A DNA stretch of 57,755 nt from Collinsella sp. (GTDB taxonomy: Bacteria; Actinomycetota; Coriobacteriia; Coriobacteriales; Coriobacteriaceae). Below are positions 34,483 through 42,709 of this stretch, piece after piece; positions within the stretch are counted from its first letter, which is position 1, and every line of letters begins with the position of its first letter. The translations under genes and the position numbers were made by a program. The stretch is from positions 1 through 57,755 of the forward strand of contig JAUMNV010000123.1 in the NCBI GenBank assembly GCA_031295725.1. Reading direction: 5' to 3'. The notes under the pieces were generated by a model. The model was not told the DNA's origin. It searched no databases and saw nothing but the letters and a program-made list of their open reading frames with translations.

Positions 34483-34507
34483 CTAGCAACTTGATGTTGC
34501 GGACAGC

Positions 34508-34813
34508 TTAGAACTTGTGGCCGCACTTCTTGCAGACGCGCAGCTTGTTCTTGCCGTCCTTCTCGTGACCGACGCGGGTAACCTTACCGCACTCGGGGCA
34601 AACGAGATTGACGTTGGAGGCGTCGATAGGAGCCTCCTGCGAAACGATGCCGCCCTGCTGGTTGGCAGCGTTGGGCTTGACGGCCTTCTTGACGACCGAA
34701 ACGCCCTCGACAACGACCTTGTTCTCGGCGGGGAGAGCACGCAGGACAACGCTCTGCTTGCCGCGATCCTTACCAGAGAGAACCTGGACCTTATCGCCCT
34801 TCTTGATATACAT
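34508..34813 (-). CDS. rplX: 50S ribosomal protein L24
   Basis: The 101-residue assembly-initiator protein has the KOW motif KKGDKVQVLSGKDRGK at the N-terminus. It is the zinc-binding form, with CPECGK and CKKCGH pairs in the C-terminal half. It is the last gene of this operon: a terminator follows directly and rplE, which normally comes next, is absent. Confidence 0.97.
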   Translation of the reverse strand: MYIKKGDKVQVLSGKDRGKQSVVLRALPAENKVVVEGVSVVKKAVKPNAANQQGGIVSQEAPIDASNVNLVCPECGKVTRVGHEKDGKNKLRVCKKCGHKF

Positions 34814-34826
34814 ATATCTCCCCTAA

Positions 34827-35195
34827 CTACAGGGTCTCGGGAGCGAGCGAGACGATCTTCATGTACTTCTTGTCACGAAGCTCGCGAGCGACAGGCCCGA
34901 AGATACGGGTGCCGACGGGCGAACCATCGTTGTTGATGACAACGCAGGCGTTCTCATCAAAGCGAATGTAGGAGCCATCCTTGCGGCGGATCTCCTTAAC
35001 GGTGCGAACGACGACGCAACGGACAACGTCCTTCTTCTTGACGTTGGCGCCAGGGGTAGCCTCCTGGACAGCACCGATGAACACATCGCCGATGCCTGCA
35101 TAACGACGCTTGGAACCGCCAAGCACCTTGATGCAGCGAATCTTGCGAGCGCCGGAGTTGTCGGCGACGTTCAGCATGGTTTGCATCTGAATCAT
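34827..35195 (-). CDS. rplN: 50S ribosomal protein L14
   Basis: The 122-residue protein begins MIQMQTMLNVADNSGARKI, typical of L14. It sits at the 30S interface near the sarcin-ricin region. It lies 13 bases upstream of rplX in standard order. Confidence 0.98.
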   Translation of the reverse strand: MIQMQTMLNVADNSGARKIRCIKVLGGSKRRYAGIGDVFIGAVQEATPGANVKKKDVVRCVVVRTVKEIRRKDGSYIRFDENACVVINNDGSPVGTRIFGPVARELRDKKYMKIVSLAPETL

Positions 35196-35313
35196 GGTAG
35201 ATGTTCCTCCGAACTAAGAACCGAAGAGAGGTGCGCAGCCTTTATACGGCCCGTGGTATGCAAGCCAGGCATACGCACATCTTCGGAAACGTACAAGTCG
35301 TATGAGCGACCGC

Positions 35314-35574
35314 TTATTTAGCGCGCTCGACGACCTCGATGAGGCGCCAACGCTTCATCTTGGACATAGGACGGGTCTCCATAACGCGGACGGTGTCGCC
35401 CACGCCAGCCGTGCACTCCTCGTCGTGAGCGTGCAGCTTCTTGGAGCTGGTCATCATCTTGCCGTACTTGGGGTGACGCTTGCGCTCGGTGATGGTGACA
35501 ACAATGGTCTTGGCACCGGAGACGGAGGTAACGACACCCGTACGGACCTTACGCGAGTTACGCGAATCAGTCAT
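35314..35574 (-). CDS. rpsQ: 30S ribosomal protein S17
   Basis: The 86-residue primary 16S rRNA-binding protein shows RKVRTGVVTSVSGAKTIVV and KRHPKYGK. It is 118 bases upstream of rplN and 16 after rpmC. Confidence 0.97.
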   Translation of the reverse strand: MTDSRNSRKVRTGVVTSVSGAKTIVVTITERKRHPKYGKMMTSSKKLHAHDEECTAGVGDTVRVMETRPMSKMKRWRLIEVVERAK

Positions 35575-35590
35575 GTTCTCTCCTTAGGTC

Positions 35591-35806
35591 CTACTCGGCG
35601 ACAGCGGACTTCTCCGCTGCGATCTCGCGGGCGCGCTGCTCCGTGAGGACGCGAGCGATGTCCTTCTTCACGGTGTTGACGCGAGCGGTGTTGTCCAGCT
35701 GGCTGGTGGCCATCTGGAAACGAAGGTTAAAGAGCTCGGCGCGCATTTCCTTCAGCTTCTCAACGAGCTGAGCGTCCGAGAGCTCACGAATCTCTGCGGG
35801 CTTCAT
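35591..35806 (-). CDS. rpmC: 50S ribosomal protein L29
   Basis: The 71-residue protein begins MKPAEIRELSDAQLVEKLKE, with ELFNLRFQMATSQLDN in the middle. It overlaps the rplP stop by one base (TAATG), so translation is coupled. Confidence 0.97.
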   Translation of the reverse strand: MKPAEIRELSDAQLVEKLKEMRAELFNLRFQMATSQLDNTARVNTVKKDIARVLTEQRAREIAAEKSAVAE

Positions 35807-36309
35807 TAGTTCTCCTCCTTGGCGGCGGCGGCGTCCTCAGCAGCCCACTTGGCCTCGAGAGCGGCCTCCTCAGCCATCTCCTTCTCGATGCGCTGCTCAG
35901 CGTTCTTGGCAGCAACAATCTTGGTCTTGATGGGAAGCTTGTGCTGTGCAAGACGCAGAGCCTCGCGAGCGACCTCCTCGGGCACGCCCTTGACCTCGAA
36001 CATGATGCGGCCGGGCTTGACGACGGCCACCCACTCCTCGGGGTTACCCTTACCAGAACCCATGCGAGTCTCGGCAGGCTTCTTGGTGATGGGCTTATCG
36101 GGGAAGATCGTGATGTAGACACGACCGCCACGCTTCATGTAGCGGGTCATGGCAATACGAGCGGCCTCGATCTGACGGTTGGTGATCCAATGGGCCTCGA
36201 GAGCCTGGATACCAAACTCGCCGAAATGCAGCTCGGTATTACCCTTGGCCTGGCCCTTCATGGAGCCACGCTGCACCTTGCGGTGAAGAATACGCTTAGG
36301 GGCAAGCAC
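35806..36309 (-). CDS. rplP: 50S ribosomal protein L16
   Basis: The 167-residue protein begins at a GTG (36309) overlapping the rpsC stop, with GAGGAGG upstream. LAPKRILHRKVQRG and GSGKGNPEEWVAVVKPG are conserved. It is about 25 residues longer than usual owing to an Ala/Glu-rich tail (EEAALEAKWAAEDAAAAKEE). Confidence 0.97.
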   Translation of the reverse strand: MLAPKRILHRKVQRGSMKGQAKGNTELHFGEFGIQALEAHWITNRQIEAARIAMTRYMKRGGRVYITIFPDKPITKKPAETRMGSGKGNPEEWVAVVKPGRIMFEVKGVPEEVAREALRLAQHKLPIKTKIVAAKNAEQRIEKEMAEEAALEAKWAAEDAAAAKEEN

Positions 36310-37019
36310 TACTGACCCCTCCTCTCGGAGTTACGACGACGAGGACGGGAAGAGCCCTCGAGTGCAGGGTTGGGAACAGGCTGGCCCGGGAGCTTCTCGC
36401 CCAGGTAGATCCAGACCTTCACGCCGCAAGCGCCCATGGTGGTGCTGGCGACAGCCGTGCCGTAGTCGATCTTGGCACGGAGGGTGTGCAGAGGCACGCG
36501 ACCCTCGCGGTACCACTCACGACGGCCCATCTCGGCACCGCCGAGACGACCGGAGCACTGGATACGGATGCCCTTAGCGCCGGCCTTGCGGGCGGACTGG
36601 ACAGCCTTGCGCATAGCGCGACGGAAGGCAACGCGGCCCTCGAGCTGCTCGGCGATAGACTGAGCAACGAGGTTGGCGTCGAGCTCGGGGCGCTTGATCT
36701 CGACAACGTCGACGGAGAGCTGGCCCTTGGAGACGCCAGCGACCTTCTCGAGCTCGGTGCGGAGGGTATCGATCTCGGCACCCTTCTTACCGATGACAAC
36801 GCCGGGGCGAGCGGTGAGGATGATGACCTTCACCTTGTCACCAGCGCGCTCGATCTCGACGCGGGAGACAGCTGCGCGGGAAAGACGCTTCTCGAGGTAC
36901 TTGCGGATCTCGAGATCGTTACCGAGGGTCTTAGCGTAATCCTTCTCTGCGAACCAGCGGGAGCGCCAGTTCTCGGTGATGCCAAGACGGAAGCCGGTGG
37001 GGTAGACTTTCTGACCCAT
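36309..37019 (-). CDS. rpsC: 30S ribosomal protein S3
   Basis: The 236-residue protein has GQKVYPTGFRLGI at the N-terminus and a KH domain with ARPGVVIGKKGAEI. The C-terminal RNA-binding part includes GRLGGAEMGRREWYREG. It helps form the mRNA entry channel. Confidence 0.98.
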   Translation of the reverse strand: MGQKVYPTGFRLGITENWRSRWFAEKDYAKTLGNDLEIRKYLEKRLSRAAVSRVEIERAGDKVKVIILTARPGVVIGKKGAEIDTLRTELEKVAGVSKGQLSVDVVEIKRPELDANLVAQSIAEQLEGRVAFRRAMRKAVQSARKAGAKGIRIQCSGRLGGAEMGRREWYREGRVPLHTLRAKIDYGTAVASTTMGACGVKVWIYLGEKLPGQPVPNPALEGSSRPRRRNSERRGQ

Positions 37020-37025
37020 ACAGCT

Positions 37026-37397
37026 TTACGCCTCCTTTCGAGGAGCAACGACGACGGTGATGTGGGAAGTACGCTTCAGAATGCGAGAAGCGGAACCCTT
37101 GGCGCGGGGACGGATGCGCTTAAGCGTCGGACCCTCGTCAACATAGGCAGCGGCGACAACCAGGTTGTCGGCACGCAGACCGTTGTTGTTCTCGGCGTTC
37201 GCAACGGCGGAACGGAGAACCTTCTCGACATCCACGGCGACGGCGCGGTCGCAGAAGTGGAGGATGTCGAAGGCCTGAGCGACAGGCTTGCGGCGGATCA
37301 GATCGACCACCAGGCGGGCCTTGCTGGGGGAAACACGCACGTACTTAGCGACGGCGCGAACCTCGGTGGCCTCAGTTTCAATAGACTTAGTTGCCAT
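37026..37397 (-). CDS. rplV: 50S ribosomal protein L22
   Basis: The 123-residue exit-tunnel protein shows AKYVRVSPSKARLVVDLIR and an RAKGSASRILKRTSHI C-terminal loop. It is six bases upstream of rpsC. Confidence 0.97.
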   Translation of the reverse strand: MATKSIETEATEVRAVAKYVRVSPSKARLVVDLIRRKPVAQAFDILHFCDRAVAVDVEKVLRSAVANAENNNGLRADNLVVAAAYVDEGPTLKRIRPRAKGSASRILKRTSHITVVVAPRKEA

Positions 37398-37411
37398 TTA
37401 CGGTTAACCCC

Positions 37412-37672
37412 CTATTTGGCCTTGTGGCCACGGAACGTACGAGTCGGCGCGAACTCGCCGAGCTTGTGACCAACCATGGACTCGGTAACATACACGGGCA
37501 CATGCTTGCGGCCGTCGTGGACGGCGATGGTGTGACCAACCATCTCGGGGAAGATGGTGGACGCGCGGGACCAGGTCTTCACGACGTCCTTCTTGCCAGC
37601 CTCGTTCATCGCGGTGATACGCGAGAGAAGGCGAGTCTCCACGAACGGGCCCTTTTTGAGACTTCTGCTCAT
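37412..37672 (-). CDS. rpsS: 30S ribosomal protein S19
   Basis: The 86-residue protein begins MSRSLKKGPFVETRLL and contains IFPEMVGHTIAVHDGRKHVP. It is in standard order between rplB and rplV. Confidence 0.98.
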   Translation of the reverse strand: MSRSLKKGPFVETRLLSRITAMNEAGKKDVVKTWSRASTIFPEMVGHTIAVHDGRKHVPVYVTESMVGHKLGEFAPTRTFRGHKAK

Positions 37673-37704
37673 AAGTGCTTTCTCCTAAAACTCGGTATCC
37701 GAAA

Positions 37705-38535
37705 TTACTTCTTACGGCGACGAATGATGTGCTGGTTCGAGACCTTCTTCTTCTTGCGCGTACGAAGGCCCTTCGTCGGCTTACCCCAGGGGGTAACGGA
37801 GGGACGACCAGAAGTGTGGTTCTTGCCCTCGCCACCGCCGTGCGGGTGGTCGACAGGGTTCATGACGGTACCGCGGACGGTCGGGCGCACGTTCATGTGA
37901 CGCTTACGGCCGGCCTTGCCGATGACGATGTTGGAGTGATCGGCGTTGCCGACCTCACCGACGGTGGCGCGGCAGGTAACGAGGATGCGGCGCATCTCGG
38001 AGGAAGGCATACGGACGATAGCGTACTTGCCCTCCTTACCCATCAGCTGGCAGGAGTTACCGGCGGAACGGGCGATAGCAGCGCCCTTGCCCGGCTGGAA
38101 CTCGACGGCGTGGATGAGCGTACCGACGGGGATGTTGGCGAGGGGCAGAGCGTTGCCCGGCTTGATGTCGGCGTCAGAACCGGACATGATGGTCTGACCG
38201 ACCTCGAGGCCCTTGGGGGCCAGGATGTAGCGCTTCTCACCGTCAGCGTAGTGCAGCAGAGCGATGCGAGCGGAACGGTTCGGATCGTACTCGATCGTGG
38301 CAACCTTGGCGGGCACGCCGTCCTTGTTGCGCTTGAAGTCGATCACGCGGTAACGACGCTTCACGCCGCCGCCCTGGTGGCGGGTGGTGATGCGGCCGTT
38401 GTTGTTACGACCGGCCTTCTTGGGCAGGGGCTCGAGAAGAGACTTCTCGGGCTTGGTGCAGGTGATCTCGGAGAAATCGGAGATCGTCTGCCAACGCCTA
38501 CCAGCAGAGGTCGGCTTAAGGTGCTTTACAGCCAT
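37705..38535 (-). CDS. rplB: 50S ribosomal protein L2
   Basis: The 276-residue peptidyl-transferase-centre protein begins MAVKHLKPTSAGRR at the ATG at 38535 behind AAAGGGA; the open frame to 38610 is not used. GRNNNGRITTRHQGGG and the HPHGGGEGK loop with the conserved histidine are present. Confidence 0.98.
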   Translation of the reverse strand: MAVKHLKPTSAGRRWQTISDFSEITCTKPEKSLLEPLPKKAGRNNNGRITTRHQGGGVKRRYRVIDFKRNKDGVPAKVATIEYDPNRSARIALLHYADGEKRYILAPKGLEVGQTIMSGSDADIKPGNALPLANIPVGTLIHAVEFQPGKGAAIARSAGNSCQLMGKEGKYAIVRMPSSEMRRILVTCRATVGEVGNADHSNIVIGKAGRKRHMNVRPTVRGTVMNPVDHPHGGGEGKNHTSGRPSVTPWGKPTKGLRTRKKKKVSNQHIIRRRKK

Positions 38536-38660
38536 TACAATCCCTTTCAATAGGAATCCGTTAGCCATCGCAGACAGGGATTCGAGGTTCTGCCTCGGGT
38601 GCGATGACACCGGACGTATACACGGTTCCGGGCGTGTCCATTTTATACGCCCAAAACCTT

Positions 38661-38696
38661 GAGCTCTCGCCTCCCCTATTTGGGAGGCATGAGCTC
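38661..38696. other. Composite hairpin between rplW and rplB
   Basis: GAGCTC-TC-GCCTCCC and GGGAGGC-AT-GAGCTC fold into a 13-bp interrupted stem with a 6-base loop. It lies in the unusually long 179-base gap between rplW and rplB. It may be an attenuator, or part of an internal promoter region that includes TATAAA on the minus strand near 38642. Confidence 0.5.
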
Positions 38697-38714
38697 ACTC
38701 AACAGCAGCGAGTC

Positions 38715-39002
38715 TTAGGCCTGGTTGCCAAAGACCTCGATGGTGTCGCCCTCGGCCAGCGTGACGATGGCCTTCTTCCAAGAACGGGTCTTGCCGGCGA
38801 CATAGCGCACGCGCTTGGTCTTGGGCTTGACCGTCAGGGTGTTCACGCGAACGACCTTGACGCCGAAGATCTCCTCGACAGCGTCCTTGATCTGATACTT
38901 GTTAGCATCCTTGGCGACCTCGAACGTGTACTTGTTCAGCTCCATGCCGGAGAAGGAACGCTCGGACACGATCGGACGGATGATGATCTCGTGGGCGGTC
39001 AT
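38715..39002 (-). CDS. rplW: 50S ribosomal protein L23
   Basis: The 95-residue protein at the tunnel exit (trigger factor/SRP docking) shows IIIRPIVSERSFSGMELNKY and VRVNTLTVKPKTKR. It abuts rplD with no gap. Confidence 0.97.
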   Translation of the reverse strand: MTAHEIIIRPIVSERSFSGMELNKYTFEVAKDANKYQIKDAVEEIFGVKVVRVNTLTVKPKTKRVRYVAGKTRSWKKAIVTLAEGDTIEVFGNQA

Positions 39003-39629
39003 TTATGCAAGCACCTCCCCGAAGTGAGCGGCGATGTCGGCGGGCATCAGCACGGCGTTGTTGTTGACGAGATCGTAGGTGTTGGCCTCGTCGGCAGTGA
39101 TGATGAACGTCTTGGGAATGTTGCGGAACGACAGGTAGGCGTTGACGTCCTCATCGCGAACGATGATGGTCAGACGCTTGCCCTCAAGGCCGAGAGCCTT
39201 GAGCATGGCGACGGCAGCCTTGGTGGAAGGCTTCTCGAAGCCGTAGTCGTCGACGAGCACGAGCTCGCCATCGGCCAGCTTGGCGGACAGCGCGGAGCGC
39301 ATAGCCAGCTTGACCTCCTTGTTGTTCATACGCTTAGCGTAGGAACGGGGCTTGGGGGCGAAGACAACGCCACCGTGACGCCACTGGGCAGCACGGATGG
39401 AACCCTGGCGGGCACGGCCGGTGCCCTTCTGACGCCAAGGCTTCTTGCCGCCACCGGAAACCTCAGAGCGGCCCTTAGCGGACTGGGTGCCCTGACGCCA
39501 AGAGGCCATCTGGCACTTGACGATGTGGTGCATAACGTGGATGTTCGGCTCGATGCCGTACACCTCAGCGGCGAGCTCGGCCTCGGCGACCTTCTTGCCC
39601 TCGCTGTTCTTTACTTCAAACTTTGCCAT
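39003..39629 (-). CDS. rplD: 50S ribosomal protein L4
   Basis: The 208-residue protein begins MAKFEVKNSEGKKV and has the tunnel loop region GGGKKPWRQKGTGRARQGS. In enterobacteria L4 autoregulates the S10 operon; whether that occurs here is unknown. Confidence 0.98.
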   Translation of the reverse strand: MAKFEVKNSEGKKVAEAELAAEVYGIEPNIHVMHHIVKCQMASWRQGTQSAKGRSEVSGGGKKPWRQKGTGRARQGSIRAAQWRHGGVVFAPKPRSYAKRMNNKEVKLAMRSALSAKLADGELVLVDDYGFEKPSTKAAVAMLKALGLEGKRLTIIVRDEDVNAYLSFRNIPKTFIITADEANTYDLVNNNAVLMPADIAAHFGEVLA

Positions 39630-39675
39630 TTAAGTGTTCTCCTTGGTATGACGCTGGGCTAAATGGGCTGGGCCC

Positions 39676-40287
39676 TTAGGCCATACGGATGGCGACGAGA
39701 CCATTCTTGGCACCCGGGACAGCGCCCTTGACCAAGATGAGGTTCTGCTCGGCATCGATGCGGACAACGGAAAGGTTCTTGACGGTAACGCGCTCGTTAC
39801 CCATGTGACCGGCCATCTTGACGCCCTTGAGGACGCGCGCAGGATAGGCGCACTGACCGATAGAACCGGGGTGACGCTGGAAGTGAGAACCATGCGTCAT
39901 AGGACCGCGGCGCTGACCCCAGCGCTTGATGCGACCCTGGAAGCCCTTACCCTTGGAGGTACCGATGACGTCGACCTTCTCGACATCAGCGAAATCAGCG
40001 ACGGTGACGACCTCGCCGACCTTGTGCTCCTCGCCGTTCTCGACGCGGACCTCACGAAGGAAACGGACAGGCTCGACGCCAGCCTTAGCGAAGTGACCAG
40101 CCATGGGCTTGTTCACGTTCTTGGCCTTGATGTCGCCGAAACCGATCTGGACGGCGTCATAGCCGTCGGTTGCCTGAGTTTTAACCTGCGAGACAGCGCA
40201 GGGGCCAGCCTGGATGACCGTGACGGGAACGACGTTGTCGTCCTCGTCCCAAACCTGGGTCATGCCAATCTTGCGGCCGAGAATCAT
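39676..40287 (-). CDS. rplC: 50S ribosomal protein L3
   Basis: The protein of about 203 residues begins MILGRKIGMTQVW at the ATG at 40287; an in-frame TTG at 40296 is an alternative because no clear ribosome site precedes either. QRRGPMTHGSHFQRHPGSIG is the conserved loop that reaches the peptidyl-transferase centre. It is the first gene of this operon segment because rpsJ, its usual upstream neighbour, is 14 kb away. Confidence 0.97.
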   Translation of the reverse strand: MILGRKIGMTQVWDEDDNVVPVTVIQAGPCAVSQVKTQATDGYDAVQIGFGDIKAKNVNKPMAGHFAKAGVEPVRFLREVRVENGEEHKVGEVVTVADFADVEKVDVIGTSKGKGFQGRIKRWGQRRGPMTHGSHFQRHPGSIGQCAYPARVLKGVKMAGHMGNERVTVKNLSVVRIDAEQNLILVKGAVPGAKNGLVAIRMA

Positions 40288-40564
40288 GCTGATCAAGATA
40301 TGATCCCAACTCTCGCGTGGTCTTGGGACAATGCGTACACCACCGAGCGTACGCCCCTAGAGGACCACTACTTACACGACGTGCTCCCCAGCCTTGTATT
40401 GCGTCCGGACTACCTGACAACCCTATTAAGCAGGCATTTTGTCCAGCCAGAATACTCCCCTGGTTTCACACAGCTGTTTAGTATACACGGCTGCGGGCGT
40501 ATCCATCGAGATTCATATTTCACTCACATTGTTTACGCAGGTAAAGTGCGTGGAGTCGCCTGGG
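40288..40564 (-). promoter_or_regulatory. Leader/promoter region of the rplC operon
   Basis: This gene-free stretch must carry the promoter for twelve ribosomal genes now cut off from rpsJ. A candidate -10 TATACT (minus strand, 40480-40485) would give a leader of roughly 185 bases. GCGTAC/GTACGC and GATCA/TGATC dyads lie close to the rplC start. Assignment is tentative. Confidence 0.4.
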
Positions 40565-40699
40565 CTTGGCAGAGGGGCGGCGAAATATATTAAGTTTGCT
40601 GCTCTACAGTCCTGCGCAAGACGGAAAGCACATTAAGTGCTTTCCTTTGCGTGCGGAACTCGCGACAAACTTAATATATTTCGCCGCCCCTCTGCCAAG
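40565..40699. mobile_element. 135-bp MITE-like element with 34-bp perfect terminal inverted repeats
   Basis: The arms 40565-40598 and 40666-40699 are exact reverse complements (CTTGGCAGAGGGGCGGCG... inward). The 67-base centre has its own hairpin, GGAAAGCAC/GTGCTTTCC (40623-40645). No coding capacity and no clear target-site duplication are seen. It lies between the phosphatase gene and the rplC leader. Confidence 0.7.
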
Positions 40700-40744
40700 C
40701 TCGGGAGACGACACGTTGATGTCTGCTTAACTCTGCTCGCTCAG

Positions 40745-41365
40745 CTAATTACTTTGTTGAGGGTCCACAATTTGTTGCAAGGTGAACTTGCATCGGGGCG
40801 TATCGTCCTCTTCTCGCGTATCGTCAAAATCGAAGACCATGATGGCGCAGTTGGGGAGTTTTGTTGGGAGCTTGAAGCCCCCTGGGGCTGCAGCCTTGAT
40901 GAATTGGCGGCTGGCGCTGCCGTGGCTTACTGCTAGGAGGGTTTCGATGCCCTCGGCTCCCATGAGATTGGTGAGGGTGCCTACCATGCGTTCTTGCAGC
41001 GCGCGGCTCCCTTCTCCTCCAAAGGGGACCAAATCCTCGCCGGGATCCCAGACGTCGGTAGGCAATGCGTCGTGGGGACCTTCCTCAAAGGTTCCATAGC
41101 AGCGCTCGATGATGCCTTCGCAGGGCTCGACTGCTGCGTCCGGGCCGAGGAGCTCGTATGCGACGAGCTGAGCTGTGTCCATGGCTCGGCCTAAGGGCGA
41201 AGAGACCACCTTGTCAGGAACGACATTGTGGGCTTTGAGCCATGCGGCTGCCATCCCGGCTTGCTGACGGCCCAAATCGGTGAGCGGTGAATCGCAACGA
41301 CCTTGGACGAGCTTTTTGACGTTGAATTCCGTCTGGCCGTGGCGGAGCAGATACAGCCTCTTCAT
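40745..41365 (-). CDS. Histidine phosphatase (phosphoglycerate mutase-like)
   Basis: The 206-residue protein has the phosphohistidine motif LLRHGQTEFN (His9) and VSHGSASRQ with the second catalytic histidine. Its size fits the broad-specificity phosphatase/dPGM branch, and substrate cannot be assigned. It lies 39 bases downstream of the CDF gene in the same direction. Confidence 0.9.
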   Translation of the reverse strand: MKRLYLLRHGQTEFNVKKLVQGRCDSPLTDLGRQQAGMAAAWLKAHNVVPDKVVSSPLGRAMDTAQLVAYELLGPDAAVEPCEGIIERCYGTFEEGPHDALPTDVWDPGEDLVPFGGEGSRALQERMVGTLTNLMGAEGIETLLAVSHGSASRQFIKAAAPGGFKLPTKLPNCAIMVFDFDDTREEDDTPRCKFTLQQIVDPQQSN

Positions 41366-41404
41366 ATTCTCCCCTTCTGCATAACTTGCTTTGCCGGCAC
41401 AGCC

Positions 41405-42565
41405 TTACTCATGGGTATGCCCTACGTAGTCTTCGTCGATCGTAATCTTGGCAATCGACTTGGGGTATTCCGACTCGACCCGTTGTGCCAGCGCGTGTTT
41501 TACGTCTTCGGCACTCATCTGCAGATCCGAGGGGCGCACGCAGTCGAAAATCACATTGGTGTGCGTAGGACCCGGCACACAGCGCAGGTCATGAATCGAG
41601 AGGCGACTATCGATCTCCTGAGCCATTGCGTTAATGCGTGAACGCATGCTCGCCACCTTGGGGTCGTCGGTCACGATGGGGTCGTAATGGAGCGTGACAA
41701 TCATGCCATCTTCGTTCCTAAACGACTGCTCGATGTTATCGAGCGTGTCGTGACTTTCCAGCGGGCTGGCCTCGGCTGCCATCTCGGCGTGAGCGCTTGC
41801 GAACTTCCTGCCCGGGCCGTAGTCGTGAACCATTAGGTCATGGACGCCCAAGACGCCGGGATAGCTCATGATCTTGCTGCGGATATGCTCGACGAGCTTA
41901 GGATCGGGCGTCTGGCCCAAAAGCGGGCTCACCGTATCTTGGATAAGCTCAAAGCCGCTCCAGCCAATATAGGCGCCAACGGCAAGGCCGACCCATGCGT
42001 CAAGATTGATGTGCGTCACCTGCGAAACAATTGCGCACGCCAGCACGGCGCCCGTGGCAAGGACATCGTTCTTGGAATCCTGCGCGGTCGCATGCAGCGT
42101 CTCGGACTCAATGCGATCGCCGAGCTTTTGGTTGAGGGCCGCCATCCAGAGCTTTACGACCATCGAAAGCACTAGAACTGCCACCAGGGCAAGCGAGAAC
42201 TCGACAGGTTCGGGGTGGATGACGCGCTCAACCGAGGACTTCACCAGTTCAAGGCCAATGAGAAGCACGAGCGCCGCCACGACAAGACCCGAGAGGTACT
42301 CGTAGCGACCATGGCCGTATGGATGCTCGGGGTCGGCGGGCTTGCTCGCCAGCTTAAAGCCCAGCACGCTCACGATATTCGAGCTGGCATCGGACAGGTT
42401 GTTCATGGCATCCGCAACAATCGAAACCGATCCCGAAACCACACCAATTGCACCCTTCGCAGCACAAAGCGCAACATTGGCGACAATACACACCATGCCC
42501 GCTAACGTGCCCACACGCGCACGATCGCCCTGCGCGCGCTTAACTATCCACTCGACCATCTGCAT
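41405..42565 (-). CDS. Cation diffusion facilitator (CDF) metal exporter
   Basis: The 386-residue protein has an N-terminal six-helix domain with metal sites in DAMNNLSDASSN and DSKNDVLATG, and the HPYGHGRYEY loop between. A cytoplasmic ferredoxin-like domain follows (HDLMVHDYGPGRKFASAH), then an additional C-terminal stretch. It should export Zn, Mn or Fe by proton antiport; DxxxD-type sites favour Mn or Zn but do not decide. The start may be ATG 42565 or 42559. Confidence 0.92.
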   Translation of the reverse strand: MQMVEWIVKRAQGDRARVGTLAGMVCIVANVALCAAKGAIGVVSGSVSIVADAMNNLSDASSNIVSVLGFKLASKPADPEHPYGHGRYEYLSGLVVAALVLLIGLELVKSSVERVIHPEPVEFSLALVAVLVLSMVVKLWMAALNQKLGDRIESETLHATAQDSKNDVLATGAVLACAIVSQVTHINLDAWVGLAVGAYIGWSGFELIQDTVSPLLGQTPDPKLVEHIRSKIMSYPGVLGVHDLMVHDYGPGRKFASAHAEMAAEASPLESHDTLDNIEQSFRNEDGMIVTLHYDPIVTDDPKVASMRSRINAMAQEIDSRLSIHDLRCVPGPTHTNVIFDCVRPSDLQMSAEDVKHALAQRVESEYPKSIAKITIDEDYVGHTHE

Positions 42566-42637
42566 CCGCCCCCACGGTACTACCTATATATCTATTGCTC
42601 AAACGGATTGTAGTGTAGCCACTTTGTCCTCAAGATA

Positions 42638-42671
42638 CAAAAAGGCCGCAGCCCACACGGGCCACGGCCTT
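42638..42671 (-). terminator. Intrinsic terminator after the EIIC gene
   Basis: AAGGCCG-ca-GCCC (42642-42654) pairs with GGGC-ca-CGGCCTT (42659-42671). Read leftward it ends in TTTTTG. An imperfect TGTGACAAAGGA-type hairpin lies just upstream (42677-42707). Confidence 0.88.
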
Positions 42672-42709
42672 GGAATGTGACAAAGGAATCGTCCTTTTGT
42701 CGCACAGGT

